A DNA stretch of 64,000 bases from Mycolicibacterium stellerae (GTDB lineage Bacteria; Actinomycetota; Actinomycetes; Mycobacteriales; Mycobacteriaceae), in NCBI RefSeq assembly GCF_003719305.1, contig NZ_RARC01000005.1:124001-188000 (forward strand), given 5' to 3'. A model generated the notes under the pieces. It saw nothing but the letters and a program-made list of their open reading frames with translations, searched no databases and was not told the origin of the DNA. Each line of letters starts with the position of its first letter. The stretch's first letter is position 1. Below are positions 28,839 through 38,228 of this stretch, one piece after another. The translations under genes were made by a program, and so were the position numbers.

Positions 28839-29491
28839 ACGGCCTTCAGCGCGGCCGCCGCGGTCGCGAACATGGTGTTCTTGATCGCGCCGATCGTGCC
28901 TGGGTCCTTGGCGCCAAGTGGCGCAAGAATGTTGAGGGCCGTGCCCGTAACGGCGTCCTCCTCGGCGGTCGCATCGACAATCCCGATCGCGGCGGCCTGC
29001 GGCCCGCCGAATCGGCGGCCGGTGGTCATGGCGGCAACGGCCGCCTGAGGCGTCAACTTCGCCTGAATCAAAGCCGCCATACCTGGCGTGAACGGGATGC
29101 GGATATCGACTTCCGGGAAGCAGAAATAGCCGCGGTCGACCCGCATCACCCGAAAGTCGTGGGCCAGGGCCAGCATTGCGGCCGCACCGAAGCTGTGACC
29201 GCCGATCGCTGCCGCCGTGGGCATCGGCAGCGTCAGCATGCGGGCCAGTAGCGCCTGTACACGCCCGACGTACCACTGGGTCTGGTCGCCGTGGGCGGCA
29301 AGCCAGTCGAGATCAAGACCGTTTGAGTAGAACTTCCCGGTCGCCACCGTGACCAGCGCGTGCGCGCCAAGAGATGTCGCATCGTCGAGCTGGGCATCGA
29401 ATTCATCGAGAAACTCTGGCGAGAACCGGTTTTCGTCGTCGCCGAGATGCAGCACGGCTATCGTGTCCTGAAAACTGAGTCCAATGGGCAT
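28832..29491 (-). CDS. Enoyl-CoA hydratase/isomerase family protein
   Basis: 219 residues from ATG 29491; GTG 29503 would add four. A compact crotonase: DTIAVLHLGDDENRFSPEFL, GKFYSNGLDLDWL, AIGGHSFGAAAMLALAHDFR, CFPEVDIRIPFTPGM. The short length and the FCFPEVDI stretch resemble the eukaryotic delta3-enoyl-CoA isomerase-like branch. It probably acts in fatty-acid beta-oxidation; substrate unknown. Located 44 nt after the end of the TIGR02206 gene on the same strand. Confidence 0.85.
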   Translation of the reverse strand: MPIGLSFQDTIAVLHLGDDENRFSPEFLDEFDAQLDDATSLGAHALVTVATGKFYSNGLDLDWLAAHGDQTQWYVGRVQALLARMLTLPMPTAAAIGGHSFGAAAMLALAHDFRVMRVDRGYFCFPEVDIRIPFTPGMAALIQAKLTPQAAVAAMTTGRRFGGPQAAAIGIVDATAEEDAVTGTALNILAPLGAKDPGTIGAIKNTMFATAAAALKAVS

Positions 29492-29535
29492 CGTTGCGTT
29501 CACTCCGGTAGGTCTTAAGGGGGCGGGAGACCACA

Positions 29536-30228
29536 TCACGAGGGTATCCGCCTGGAAATCCGTTGCCACGGCCACGTAATCAGCGCCCACACGATCAGGA
29601 TCAGCACGGCCGCCACGAATACATATGACGGCCACGGCCCGAACAGGTCGAGCAGCGACGGAGTGCTCGGCTTCCTGTTGAGGAATCCGTAGTTGGAGCC
29701 GGCAATGCTGTTGAACGTCAAGGCGGTCACCGCCCACGCCAGCGTGACGCAGATGGCGAAGCGGTAGTCGCGCCACGTCGGTCGATAGCCCCGGCCCCAG
29801 GTCAGGTAGATCGCGGCCCAAACCACGAGCAGGTGAATAGCCCAGAAGGCCAGGAATCGATAGTTCGGGAAGTCCGGCCCGCGCAGCACAGGTGAGATCA
29901 ACGCCTGCACGCTGAGCGTCAACCCCCAGTAATAGGTCAGCGTAACGGCCCAATGCCGTTGCGACCACAACGCATAGGCACCCGCGGCCGTGGCGAGGTC
30001 GGTCAGCTGCAGCGGCACCGACCACGTTATCGAGGGCGGGATGAGCGAGTAGATCAGCACGGCCGCATAGATCAGTCCGGTCAGCGCCCCGAGGATCCGG
30101 CCGAGCGTGCGGGCCGCAGCCTCGGTCTGCCTGCGTCCGATCCAGACCAGCAGCACCGCACCGATCGCGAACACCGCGAGCACGGCCCAGTGCGACGGGC
30201 CGTAAGCCGTGAACTCGCGGTGCGTCAG
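29536..30228 (-). CDS. TIGR02206 family integral membrane protein (probable CTG start)
   Basis: Six to seven hydrophobic segments, function unknown (TP0381 group). ATG and GTG rules place the start at GTG 30183, but then the conserved N-terminus ([16 protein letters not shown]) is lost. Read from CTG 30228 the protein has 230 residues and includes it. GAGGTGG lies 7 nt before that CTG, and CTG overlaps the MFS stop as CTGA, copying the ATGA/GTGA couplings elsewhere in this window. An in-frame TGA just upstream excludes anything longer. So a CTG start is my best reading; protein N-terminal evidence is needed. Confidence 0.75.
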   Translation of the reverse strand: MTHREFTAYGPSHWAVLAVFAIGAVLLVWIGRRQTEAAARTLGRILGALTGLIYAAVLIYSLIPPSITWSVPLQLTDLATAAGAYALWSQRHWAVTLTYYWGLTLSVQALISPVLRGPDFPNYRFLAFWAIHLLVVWAAIYLTWGRGYRPTWRDYRFAICVTLAWAVTALTFNSIAGSNYGFLNRKPSTPSLLDLFGPWPSYVFVAAVLILIVWALITWPWQRISRRIPS

Positions 30229-31535
30229 CGGGCCGCCACCTCAGCTCTCGCGGTGCCAGGAAGCGGGCGGCGAGCGGTCTCCCGCAGCGTGAGCACGGTC
30301 ACCAGCGAAACCACCGCCGCGGCAATGACATAGAACGCAGGTGCCAGGTTGTTGCCGGTGCTAGCGGTGAGCCAGGCGACCATGTACGGGGTGGTGCCAC
30401 CGAACAGCGCGACGCAGACGTTGTAGCCGATCGAGAAGCCGCTGTATCGCACCCTGGTGGCGAACAGCTCGACACCGGTGGCAACGGCGACGGAGATGTA
30501 GGTCGATTCGATCGCGGCCAGCAACGCGTGCGCGGTGATCGCCGCAGCGACCGAACCCGAGTTCAGCAGCAGGAACAGTGGATACGCCAGCACCGCGAAA
30601 GCCAATGTGCCCGCGATGAGCAGCGGCCTGCGGCCGATCCGGTCCGAAAGCGCCGCAAGAGGCAGGATAGCCACGATCGCCACCACGCACGCCACGGTGA
30701 TGGAGACGAAGGCGGTGGTCTTGGAGAAGTGCAGCGTCTTGATGAAATACGTTGGCAGATAGGTGAAGACGACGTAGTAGCCAACATTGAACATGATCAT
30801 GATCCCGATCACCGCAAGGATCGCCCGCCATGCGGTCCTCACCGCCTCACGCAGCGGTGATGCGGCGACGTCGTCCGAGGCGGCCAACTGCTCGAATGCC
30901 GGGGTGTCGGTCAGCTTCAGCCGGATGTACAGGCCGACGAGGCCCAACGGTCCGGCGATCAGGAACGGGATGCGCCAACCGTAGGAGTCCATGGCCGCAT
31001 CGCCCAGCAGCGTCTGCAGCAGCGTCACCGTCACCGACCCCAGCAGGAAGCCGACGACACCGGACCACGCGATGAAGGTGACCGTCAGACCCCGTCGCGC
31101 ATCGGATGCGAACTCGGCGAGATAGCACGCCCCGCCGCCGTACTCCCCGCCAGCGGAAAAGCCTTGCAGGCAACGCAGAAACAGCAGCAGCAGCGGGGCC
31201 CCGACTCCGATGGCGTCATATGTCGGCAGCAGACCCATCGCCAGCGTCGAGCCTGCCATCAGCAGGATGACGATCGCGAGCACCCGCTGTCGGCCGATCC
31301 GGTCGCCGAGCGGACCGAAGACCAGCCCACCGAGTGGCCGCATCACGAACGCGGCGGCGAAGATCGCGAATGTGTTGAGCAGCGCCGCCGTGTCGTTTCC
31401 GGCGGGGAAGAAGTTCGCCGCGATGAAGGTGGCAAGGAAGCCATAGATCGCGAAGTCGTACCACTCGACGGCGTTGCCGATCGAAGCACCGCTGATGACC
31501 CGACGTAGAGGAGAGGCACCGCTCACCCCGACCAC
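30225..31535 (-). CDS. MFS transporter, metabolite:H+ symporter (MHS) type
   Basis: 436 residues from GTG 31535 (GTG 31526 is close by). Twelve membrane segments. MHS signatures: [20 protein letters not shown] at the N-terminus, [13 protein letters not shown] between helices 2 and 3, [19 protein letters not shown] in helix 4, [15 protein letters not shown] in the second half. The group carries dicarboxylates, betaine, proline, shikimate or aromatic acids with protons; the substrate is not evident. The stop is overlapped by the CTG of the membrane protein downstream. Confidence 0.9.
   Translation of the reverse strand: MVGVSGASPLRRVISGASIGNAVEWYDFAIYGFLATFIAANFFPAGNDTAALLNTFAIFAAAFVMRPLGGLVFGPLGDRIGRQRVLAIVILLMAGSTLAMGLLPTYDAIGVGAPLLLLFLRCLQGFSAGGEYGGGACYLAEFASDARRGLTVTFIAWSGVVGFLLGSVTVTLLQTLLGDAAMDSYGWRIPFLIAGPLGLVGLYIRLKLTDTPAFEQLAASDDVAASPLREAVRTAWRAILAVIGIMIMFNVGYYVVFTYLPTYFIKTLHFSKTTAFVSITVACVVAIVAILPLAALSDRIGRRPLLIAGTLAFAVLAYPLFLLLNSGSVAAAITAHALLAAIESTYISVAVATGVELFATRVRYSGFSIGYNVCVALFGGTTPYMVAWLTASTGNNLAPAFYVIAAAVVSLVTVLTLRETARRPLPGTARAEVAAR
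30236..30242 (-). promoter_or_regulatory. Ribosome-binding site GAGGTGG supporting a CTG start
   Basis: Inside the last codons of the MFS gene, 7 nt upstream of CTG 30228. It is the main sequence evidence for the non-standard start. Confidence 0.55.
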
Positions 31536-31569
31536 GCTAAATCAATCGACTGACTTAATGAAGATCTTT

Positions 31570-32001
31570 TCAGTCCACCGCGATGAGCTCGAGCTGAATG
31601 TTGTCCGGGTCGCGGAACACCACCGTCGAGTACGTGATCGGTTCGGTTTCGTCGACGATGCCGGTGTGGCTGATCCCCAGTGCATCCAGCCACGCCGTCC
31701 AGACCTCGAGTGCCTGGCGACCAGCGACTCCGAACGACACATGATCCAGACCGGTGCGCGCCTCGTCGAACCGTTCGCCGCGATTGCCTGCATTCCTGTG
31801 CAGCCCGAAGATCAAACCAGACCGCGGCTCGAGGAGCAGAACGCTGTAACCCGTTTCCTCGCGCCCGTAATGCGGGATCGTGACGCCCATCCGCTCGGTG
31901 CGCAGCACCCGTTGATACCACGCGATGCTGGCCTCGAGGTCGGTGACCGTCAACGACACATGATGGACTCCGCCGAATCTGGCGTCGATGGTCGCCGTCA
32001 A
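31570..32001 (-). CDS. VOC superfamily protein (glyoxalase/dioxygenase fold)
   Basis: 143 residues from TTG 32001, supported by GAAAGG 6 nt upstream. Two beta-alpha-beta-beta-beta modules are visible: GGVHHVSLTVTDLEASIAWY and LDHVSFGVAGRQALEVWTAW, ending FRDPDNIQLELIAVD, with metal-ligand-like His and Glu in the usual places. Families here include glyoxalase I, ring-cleavage dioxygenases, methylmalonyl-CoA epimerase and antibiotic-binding proteins; the reaction cannot be chosen. The 160 nt up to the terC stop shows nothing I can support. Confidence 0.85.
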   Translation of the reverse strand: MTATIDARFGGVHHVSLTVTDLEASIAWYQRVLRTERMGVTIPHYGREETGYSVLLLEPRSGLIFGLHRNAGNRGERFDEARTGLDHVSFGVAGRQALEVWTAWLDALGISHTGIVDETEPITYSTVVFRDPDNIQLELIAVD

Positions 32002-32161
32002 CGTATGCCTTTCGTCTCGTGGTCGCCTGCACCGAAGTGTATGGGTGGCGGGAGTGATTGTGGCCGTCCCGGCTGCACGCCGAGTTCCTTTGCGGCACAG
32101 CACGGTCGGAATGCGTCACGGCCGCCCCTACATGAGTCGCGTTCTGCGTTACGCCAGGTGA

Positions 32162-33181
32162 TTACTGCGCGACGTCCTCCGACTTGTCCTGCGCCTCGTC
32201 CTCGGCCGGTTCCCGCGTCTTGTCCTTGACGCGGGTCTTGTACAGGCTCGCGGCGGTGGTGATGACGAGGACCACGATGATGACGCCAAGGGACAGTAGC
32301 GTCGGAATCTCCGGCACCGGGACGTGCTCGCCGCCGTTGATGAACGGCAGCTCGTTCTCGTGCAGCGCGTGCAGGATCAGCTTCACGCCGATGAAAGCCA
32401 GAATGATCGCGAGCCCCTGAGACAGGTAGACCAGCCTCTTGAGCAGATCGCCGAGCAGGAAGTAGAGCTGGCGCAGGCCCATCAAGGCGAACACATTGGC
32501 GGTGAACACCAGGTAGGGCTCCTGGGTCAGCCCGTAGATCGCCGGGATGGAGTCGAGCGCGAAGATCAGGTCGGTGGTACCAAGGGCGACGATGACGAGG
32601 AACATCGGCGTCATCAGCCGCTTGCCGTTCTCCTTGATCCAGAGCTTCAGCCCGTGCCACTTGTCGGTCATCTGCAGGTGGCTGCGGGCGAATCGCACCA
32701 CGAAGTTGTCCGCGTCGTCGTCGTGTTCGGTGTCGCGCGCCAGCGTGACCGCCGTGTAGAGCAAGAACGCGCCGAAAATGTAGAACACCCAGGAGAACTG
32801 GTTGATCGCGACGGCGCCGAGCGCGATGAAGATGCCACGGAAGATCAGCGCCAGGATGATGCCGACCAGAAGCGCCTGCTGCTGATACTTCTTGGGCACG
32901 TTGAAGCTGGCCATGATGATCAAGAAGATGAACAGGTTGTCGACGGACAGGCTGTACTCGGTGAGCCAGCCGGCGAAGAACTCGACGCCGAATTGGCTGC
33001 CGTGGAAGAAGTACACCCAGATGCCGAACGCGATCGCGAGCCCAATGTAGACCGAAAGCGCTGTCACCAGTTCGCGCTTCGATGGTTCATGCGGCCGTCG
33101 GCCGATGACCACGACGTCGAACAGCAGGACAGCGATCGTCACGGCCAGGGTGATGATCCACTCGAGTTGGGTTACTTGCAT
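32162..33181 (-). CDS. TerC/Alx family membrane transporter
   Basis: 339 residues from ATG 33181 with GGAGG 9 nt upstream. Eight or nine spans. TerC hallmarks with acidic residues in the membrane: LTEYSLSVDNLFIFLIIM and GTTDLIFALDSIPAIYGLT. The C-terminal tail is highly charged. The family includes YkoY and Alx, implicated in Mn2+ export and in loading exported metalloenzymes. The leader of this gene looks like a yybP-ykoY Mn2+ riboswitch (see 33205-33308), which supports a manganese role over tellurite resistance. Confidence 0.92.
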   Translation of the reverse strand: MQVTQLEWIITLAVTIAVLLFDVVVIGRRPHEPSKRELVTALSVYIGLAIAFGIWVYFFHGSQFGVEFFAGWLTEYSLSVDNLFIFLIIMASFNVPKKYQQQALLVGIILALIFRGIFIALGAVAINQFSWVFYIFGAFLLYTAVTLARDTEHDDDADNFVVRFARSHLQMTDKWHGLKLWIKENGKRLMTPMFLVIVALGTTDLIFALDSIPAIYGLTQEPYLVFTANVFALMGLRQLYFLLGDLLKRLVYLSQGLAIILAFIGVKLILHALHENELPFINGGEHVPVPEIPTLLSLGVIIVVLVITTAASLYKTRVKDKTREPAEDEAQDKSEDVAQ

Positions 33182-33204
33182 CTACGGTGCCTCCGGTCGC
33201 CAAA

Positions 33205-33308
33205 ACGGCCGAGGTCTCTTCCGCCAACCGCTCGGCCCGCGGGCCGGTCGTCTGATGACAGGCGACGTGATGACGACTCCGCGGCTAAGGAATACTCCCC
33301 TCGCCTTC
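33205..33308 (-). ncRNA. Probable yybP-ykoY (Mn2+) riboswitch upstream of terC
   Basis: On the minus strand the leader starts with GAAGGCGAGGGGAGTA, near the GGGGAGTAG of the yybP-ykoY class. After a GC-rich arm (GACCGGCCCGCGGGCC) comes GGCGGAAGAGACCTCGGCC, near the class-defining 3' GCAAGACCT. CGAGG (33299-33303) pairs with CCTCG (33210-33214), closing a P1 stem. It ends about 10 nt before the terC ribosome-binding site, so metal-controlled translation is likely. TerC/YkoY proteins are the classical genes under this riboswitch. Not modelled with covariance; boundaries approximate. Confidence 0.7.
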
Positions 33309-33440
33309 AGTCTGTCAGATACCTGTGGGATATGCCCACCCGGTGCTGTCTGCCTCGACTCGCACTCGCTCCGGTCCTCGCTCGTACCTCGCTGCGATCC
33401 TCACTCGTGGTCGTCTTCGGGGCTGTGCGACGATGCCCCG

Positions 33441-34256
33441 ATGACGGCGCGTCCAGCACATTTCACCCCGGCGGGCGACGATCGCTACCTGCCGACCAAG
33501 TACGCGCAGAGCCACTGGGGACCCGATCACCTCAACGGTCCCGCGCTGGTCGGCCTTGCCGCCCGCGCCTTGGAGACGGAGTTCGGGTCGCCGGAGTTCA
33601 TGCCGACTCGGCTCACCGTGGACCTTTTCAAGGCCGCGCGCGGAGTACCGACGACCACGAAGGTCACGCTGGTCAGGGATGGGCGCAGGGTGCGCAACTC
33701 CGAGTGCGAGATCATGCAGGACGGTGTCACCGTGGTGCGTGCAACGATGGTGGCCTACCGCCGCTCGGAGGCGCCGCGGGGCGAGCAGTGGGCGTCGGCC
33801 AACGACTTCGCCTGGCCGCCGGAGCTGGGCGGAGTCGGCATGTCCTATATGGGCAGCGACGGTGTCGGCTGGACGAAGGGCATCGCCGAACACCAGCACA
33901 CCGCGCGCAAGCGGTTCATCAACCGGATGATCGATGTCGTCGAGGGCCACGACAACACACCCTTCGTGCGCGGCGCGATGGTGGCCGAAGGCGCCAGCCT
34001 GGTCACCAACCTCGGCTCGGCCGGGGTTGGTTACATCAACGGCGACCTCACCGTCGCGCTGGCCCGGTTGCCGGTCGACGAGTGGATGGGCGTGCAGGCC
34101 GACTCGCACTGGGCGGCGGACGGAATTTCGGTCGGTACGGCGACGATGTTCGACCGCATCGGTGCATTTGGCTCGGCGCTGGTGACCGCGGTCGCCAATC
34201 CGGCGGCGCAGATCGACTTCGCCGCCGATCCGTTTCCCTCGCGCAGTCCTGGCTGA
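33441..34256 (+). CDS. Thioesterase-like protein (4HBT_3, double hotdog)
   Basis: 271 residues from ATG 33441. Two hotdog halves are suggested: SHWGPDHLNGPALVGLAARA with FMPTRLTVDLFKAARGVPTT in the first, and INGDLTVALARLPVDEWMGV, ISVGTATMFDRIGAFGSALV in the second. This is the acyl-CoA thioesterase-like family common in mycobacteria. Substrate unknown. Ends four bases from the converging secreted-protein gene. Confidence 0.8.
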   Translation: MTARPAHFTPAGDDRYLPTKYAQSHWGPDHLNGPALVGLAARALETEFGSPEFMPTRLTVDLFKAARGVPTTTKVTLVRDGRRVRNSECEIMQDGVTVVRATMVAYRRSEAPRGEQWASANDFAWPPELGGVGMSYMGSDGVGWTKGIAEHQHTARKRFINRMIDVVEGHDNTPFVRGAMVAEGASLVTNLGSAGVGYINGDLTVALARLPVDEWMGVQADSHWAADGISVGTATMFDRIGAFGSALVTAVANPAAQIDFAADPFPSRSPG

Positions 34257-34260
34257 CCGC

Positions 34261-34683
34261 CTAGTGCTTGGCCTTGGCCTGGTCCGCGGCCGCCTGCTCC
34301 TGATCCTGCTGAGCCTTTTGCGCCGCGGCCGCGATCGCAGCCCGGCCCTCGGGGCTGGCCGCCGAGTTTCCGGCCAGCTGCGACGTCGCCACAGGCAAAT
34401 TGCAGTTCAAGTTCAGCAGCACCGTGTCGGTGACCGGGGCGAAGTCGTCGCCCTTGATCCACGGCGCCTTCTGGGAACTTTCCACGACGCAGTCGTCGTC
34501 GTTGGCGATGTCGCCGACGCGGGTCGCGATCACGCCGGTCAGGTCGGCATCGCCGAGCTTGGACTGGACATCGGAATACTTCTGTCCGGCGTAGTCGTCT
34601 GCGGCGGCGATACCGGGCGTCAGCACCATCGTCGACGACGCCGCCATGGCGAGTACTCCAGCTGCAACGGCCTTGAACCTCAT
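34261..34683 (-). CDS. Secreted protein, 140 residues
   Basis: ATG 34683 with AGGAGG 9 nt upstream; ATG 34701 is in frame but poorly placed. Signal peptide (VAAGVLAMAASSTMVLTPG, cleavage after IAAA). The mature protein starts with DYAGQKYSDVQSKLGDADL, reminiscent of PASTA-like repeats, has two Cys (DDCVVES, NLNCNLP) likely in a disulphide, and ends in an Ala/Gln/Lys-rich helix (AAAAQKAQQDQEQAAADQ). Function unknown. Confidence 0.75.
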   Translation of the reverse strand: MRFKAVAAGVLAMAASSTMVLTPGIAAADDYAGQKYSDVQSKLGDADLTGVIATRVGDIANDDDCVVESSQKAPWIKGDDFAPVTDTVLLNLNCNLPVATSQLAGNSAASPEGRAAIAAAAQKAQQDQEQAAADQAKAKH

Positions 34684-34795
34684 CGCGTCCAACCTCCTCA
34701 TAGGTTGGACAAACCGTAAATTTCGGGTCTGGCAGTAGCCTGGCCTGCCGCGGGACAAGTGCTGAAAGTTGGCTGGCCGATTGCTGAGGCGTTTG

Positions 34796-35272
34796 TTAAC
34801 GGCGGAAAACCACCCAGCGCAATGCGCTGTACATGAAGGCCGCCTCACAGCAACCTGCCAGGATTCGCGCCAGCCGGAAGTCGATGCCGACGGCCGTCAA
34901 GGCGCTGGACACCCCGAGGATGAACGCCAGATAGTTCACAAGGACCACGACGACGTAGACCGCGAACTGGGGCCCGACGGGCGCATGCGACACGAAGTTC
35001 ATGGTGCGGTTCAGGCCATAGCTCAGGGTGAACGCACACGCGTAGGCCACGGTGACGGCGACCGGTATCGGCAGGCCCAGCCCTGCATGCAGAACCGAAA
35101 GCAGCAGCAGGTCGACACCGAACGTGAACCCGTTGATCACCGCGAATCCCAGAAACGTCGGGGCGACAATGGCGTTGAGCCGCAGGGGTAAACGCGCGAC
35201 GGCCGCGATGCAGAACCGATGAAAGCGGTCCGCTCGGCTTTCTCGGCTCGGCGGCAGCGATTCGACCCGCAC
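34796..35272 (-). CDS. GtrA family membrane protein
   Basis: 158 residues using GTG 35272; the start is uncertain because there is no clear ribosome-binding site and upstream codons are Arg-rich. Four membrane spans with the GtrA pattern (PTFLGFAVINGFTFGVDLLL, FTLSYGLNRTMNFV, RILAGCCEAAFMYSALRWVV). GtrA proteins are linked to translocation of lipid-linked sugars for cell-surface glycosylation. No glycosyltransferase is adjacent. Confidence 0.78.
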   Translation of the reverse strand: MRVESLPPSRESRADRFHRFCIAAVARLPLRLNAIVAPTFLGFAVINGFTFGVDLLLLSVLHAGLGLPIPVAVTVAYACAFTLSYGLNRTMNFVSHAPVGPQFAVYVVVVLVNYLAFILGVSSALTAVGIDFRLARILAGCCEAAFMYSALRWVVFRR

Positions 35273-35408
35273 ATGGCTACGGTGCCATGGACAGGTATCC
35301 AAAGCGTGAGCAGCGGGCCAACTCCGGGCGACGCGGATCAGCGGGGTATGAAACCTGCTGCTCGGCAACATCGCTCGGTGGCTTCGTTATCTGGATAGCG
35401 GTGCTAAA

Positions 35409-35429
35409 TATGCGCGTCTGATGCGCATA
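35409..35429. promoter_or_regulatory. Palindrome TATGCGC-N7-GCGCATA upstream of the LAL regulator
   Basis: Perfect 7-base arms, 27 nt before GTG 35457. Its size suits a dimeric regulator, either the LuxR-type protein itself or another factor. Confidence 0.5.
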
Positions 35430-35456
35430 CAGCAAAAGTGTTGAGATACTGGCCGG

Positions 35457-38222
35457 GTGCCGAGCCGCGTGGTCAGTCGACCAGAAGAGGGTCGAGCGGT
35501 TACGACATTCCTCGCTGCCGCGGCATCGGGGCCTGCCGCCTTGGTCGCCGAAGGGGAGCCGGGCATCGGCAAGACCACCCTCTGCCTCTCCGCCATCGAT
35601 CTCGCGCAAGAACGCGGGTTCCTGGTGTTGTCGGCCCGGCCCGCCGAGGCGGAGTCGGTGCTCGCGTACGCCTCCCTCGCTGATCTGCTGTCGGGCGTCG
35701 ACTCGTCGGTGCTGGCGGACCTGCCCACCCCGCAGCGGCTCGCGATCGACCGGGTCCTGTTGCGCGCGGATGCCGAGGATCTGTCCACTGATCAGCGCGC
35801 GGTGGGGGCCGGCTTCGTATCGGTGGTCGAGCTGCTCGCGGAGAAGGCTCCCGTGCTGATGGCGATCGACGACCTGCAATGGCTCGACCCGTCGAGCCGC
35901 AACGTGATCGCGTTCGCCGCTCGACGGCTGTCGGCCCGGGTCGGCGTGTTCGGCACTGTCCGAACGGATCCAGACGAACACGGCAGTGCGGCATCCTGGC
36001 TGCAGTTGCCGCAGCCAGACGGCGTGCAGCGGGTGCAGATGCGGCCGCTGAGCCTTGGTGGCTTGAACGCCGTCATCACCCAGCGACTCGGGCGCTCGCT
36101 ATCGCGGCCGGCAATCGTTCGGATACAAGAGGTTTCGGGAGGCAACCCGTTCTACGCCCTCGAATTGGCTCGGGCGATGGACGGTGGCGTCAGAAGCGCC
36201 GACATGGCCATGCCGATGACGCTCACCGAGCTGGTGCGCGCCCGGATCGGCAGCCTCGACGAGTCGGCCCGCGACGTGCTGCTGGCGATGGCCTGTCACG
36301 CCGCGCCGACCGTCGAGCTGGTGTCCCGGGCGACCGGGATCCCCGCAGAGGATGTGGTTGCGCAACTCGAGGACATCGAGAGCAAAGGGCTCGTCGGAAT
36401 CGACGGTCATCGCCTGCAGTTCGCACACCCCTTGTTGGCCAGGGGTTTCTATAACGACGTGACGCCTGCCCGGCGTCGATCGATGCATCGTCGACTGGCG
36501 GAGATCGTCGACGAACCCGAGCTGAAGGCCAGACATCTGGCGATGGCCGCCACGCACGGTGACGAGCTGACGCTGCTCGCCCTTGACGACGCCGCCGACA
36601 TGGCACGAAGCCGAGGCGCACCGGCTGCGGCGGCCGAACTGCTCGATCTGGCCATCGGGCTGGGCGGCGGCACTCCTGAACGTCGAATTCTTTCCGCCGC
36701 ACACCACTTCGACGCCGGCGAGCCCGCGCAGGCAAGGACGCTGCTGCAGGACACGATCGAACGGCTCGAGCCCGGTCCGAGGCGGGCGGAGGCGTTGACG
36801 CTGCTCGCCCTCGTCGCGTCGCTCAACGACAGCTTCGATGAAGCCGCCGACCTACTCGAAACGGCACTCGACGACGTCGGCGACGAGCTTGCCCAGCGCG
36901 TGGCCATCCTGGTGTCACTGTCGTTTGCCTCCGTCAACGCCGGGCGGATGGAATCCGCCGTTGCGCGCATCGAAGAGGCAGTCGCCAAAGCCGCTGAGCT
37001 CGGTGAGCCACATGCTCTCAGCCAGGCACTGGGAATGCGGGTGATGCTCCACTTCATGCGCGGCGAAGGCGTCGACGAACGCAGCCTGCACCATGCGGTC
37101 GAGCTCGAAGACAGCGACGCCGACGTCTCGTCGGCCTTCAGTCCACGCGTCCAGCGGGCCTTGGTGCTGGCCTGGATCGGCGCGCTCGACCGAGCCAACA
37201 TGGAGTTGCTTGCGATCCGGCGCCGCTGCATCGACACCGGCGAGGAGGGTGAGCTCTCGTTCATCGATTTCCACACGGTGTTGATCCAACTCTGGCGCGG
37301 ATCCATGGCCGAGGCCACGCTGATCGCCGAGGACGCGGTGGAGCGGGCGCTTCAACTCAACGGCGATCTGCCGTTGTCTGTGGCGCTGACAGTGCGTGCC
37401 GCCGTGGCCGCGTATGCGGGAGACGAGGGGTCGGTCCGTCGCGATGTCGCCGAGGCGATGGCGGCAAGCGAGCGCTGCGGATCGCGCAGGCTCGGTGAGT
37501 GGCCGGTGACGATGCTCGGATTCCTCGATGTCTCGCTCGGCAACTACGAGGCCGCGATCGAAACGCTCAAACCGCTGATGGGGATGCTCGAGGCGGTGCC
37601 GGATTCAACGGAGATCATCAACGCGTCCTATGTCCCCGATGCCGCAGAGGCCCTGATCCAACTGGGCAGGCTCGCCGAAGCCGAACCGCTGATCGCGGCG
37701 CTCGAACGCAACGGGCAGCGGCTTGACCGGGCGTGGATGAAGGCAGTCGGCGCACGGTGCCGGGCCATGCTGCTCGCGGCGCAGGGCGACATCCATGCGG
37801 CAAACCGTGCCGTCGAACTGGCGCTCGCCGAGCACGGACGGTTGCCCATGCCGTTCGAACGGGCACGCACCCAGCTGCTGGCCGGCCAGCTTCAGCGCAG
37901 GCAACGCCAAAAGGACCAAGCCGCAACGACTCTGCGTGAGGCGCTGAAGACATTCGAGGATCTCAACACCCGGCTGTGGGCGGACCGGGCCCGCGCCGAA
38001 CTCGCCCGCGCCGACGTCGGCACCCGCCGGATGTCCAACCTCAGCCCGTCCGAGCAGCGGGTGGCCGAACTCGCCGCCACGGGTATGACCAACCGCGACG
38101 TCGCCGCCGCACTGTTCATCAGCCCCAAGACGGTGGAGTCCAACCTGGCCAGGATCTACCGCAAGCTGGACATCCACTCACGCGCCGAACTCGGAAGGCA
38201 CATGGGTCATTCCGGCCAGTAG
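35457..38222 (+). CDS. Large ATP-binding LuxR family regulator (LAL type)
   Basis: 921 residues from GTG 35457. N-terminal AAA/NTPase with Walker A GEPGIGKTT (33-41) and Walker B VLMAIDDLQWLD (~133-144). The middle ~500 residues are helical, TPR-like repeats (ELLDLAIGLGGGTPERRIL, AEALTLLALVASLNDSFDEA). C-terminal LuxR helix-turn-helix: LSPSEQRVAELAATGMTNRD, then ISPKTVESNLARIYRKLDIH. LAL proteins are MalT-like ATP-dependent activators; the inducer and targets are unknown. The lipoprotein gene converges from the right, leaving no obvious downstream target. Confidence 0.94.
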   Translation: MPSRVVSRPEEGRAVTTFLAAAASGPAALVAEGEPGIGKTTLCLSAIDLAQERGFLVLSARPAEAESVLAYASLADLLSGVDSSVLADLPTPQRLAIDRVLLRADAEDLSTDQRAVGAGFVSVVELLAEKAPVLMAIDDLQWLDPSSRNVIAFAARRLSARVGVFGTVRTDPDEHGSAASWLQLPQPDGVQRVQMRPLSLGGLNAVITQRLGRSLSRPAIVRIQEVSGGNPFYALELARAMDGGVRSADMAMPMTLTELVRARIGSLDESARDVLLAMACHAAPTVELVSRATGIPAEDVVAQLEDIESKGLVGIDGHRLQFAHPLLARGFYNDVTPARRRSMHRRLAEIVDEPELKARHLAMAATHGDELTLLALDDAADMARSRGAPAAAAELLDLAIGLGGGTPERRILSAAHHFDAGEPAQARTLLQDTIERLEPGPRRAEALTLLALVASLNDSFDEAADLLETALDDVGDELAQRVAILVSLSFASVNAGRMESAVARIEEAVAKAAELGEPHALSQALGMRVMLHFMRGEGVDERSLHHAVELEDSDADVSSAFSPRVQRALVLAWIGALDRANMELLAIRRRCIDTGEEGELSFIDFHTVLIQLWRGSMAEATLIAEDAVERALQLNGDLPLSVALTVRAAVAAYAGDEGSVRRDVAEAMAASERCGSRRLGEWPVTMLGFLDVSLGNYEAAIETLKPLMGMLEAVPDSTEIINASYVPDAAEALIQLGRLAEAEPLIAALERNGQRLDRAWMKAVGARCRAMLLAAQGDIHAANRAVELALAEHGRLPMPFERARTQLLAGQLQRRQRQKDQAATTLREALKTFEDLNTRLWADRARAELARADVGTRRMSNLSPSEQRVAELAATGMTNRDVAAALFISPKTVESNLARIYRKLDIHSRAELGRHMGHSGQ

Positions 38223-38228
38223 CACCGG

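Noticed and set aside
32162..33181. Calling the TerC protein a tellurite-resistance gene
   Set aside because: No other ter genes are nearby and the leader looks like a Mn2+ riboswitch, which favours metal homeostasis.
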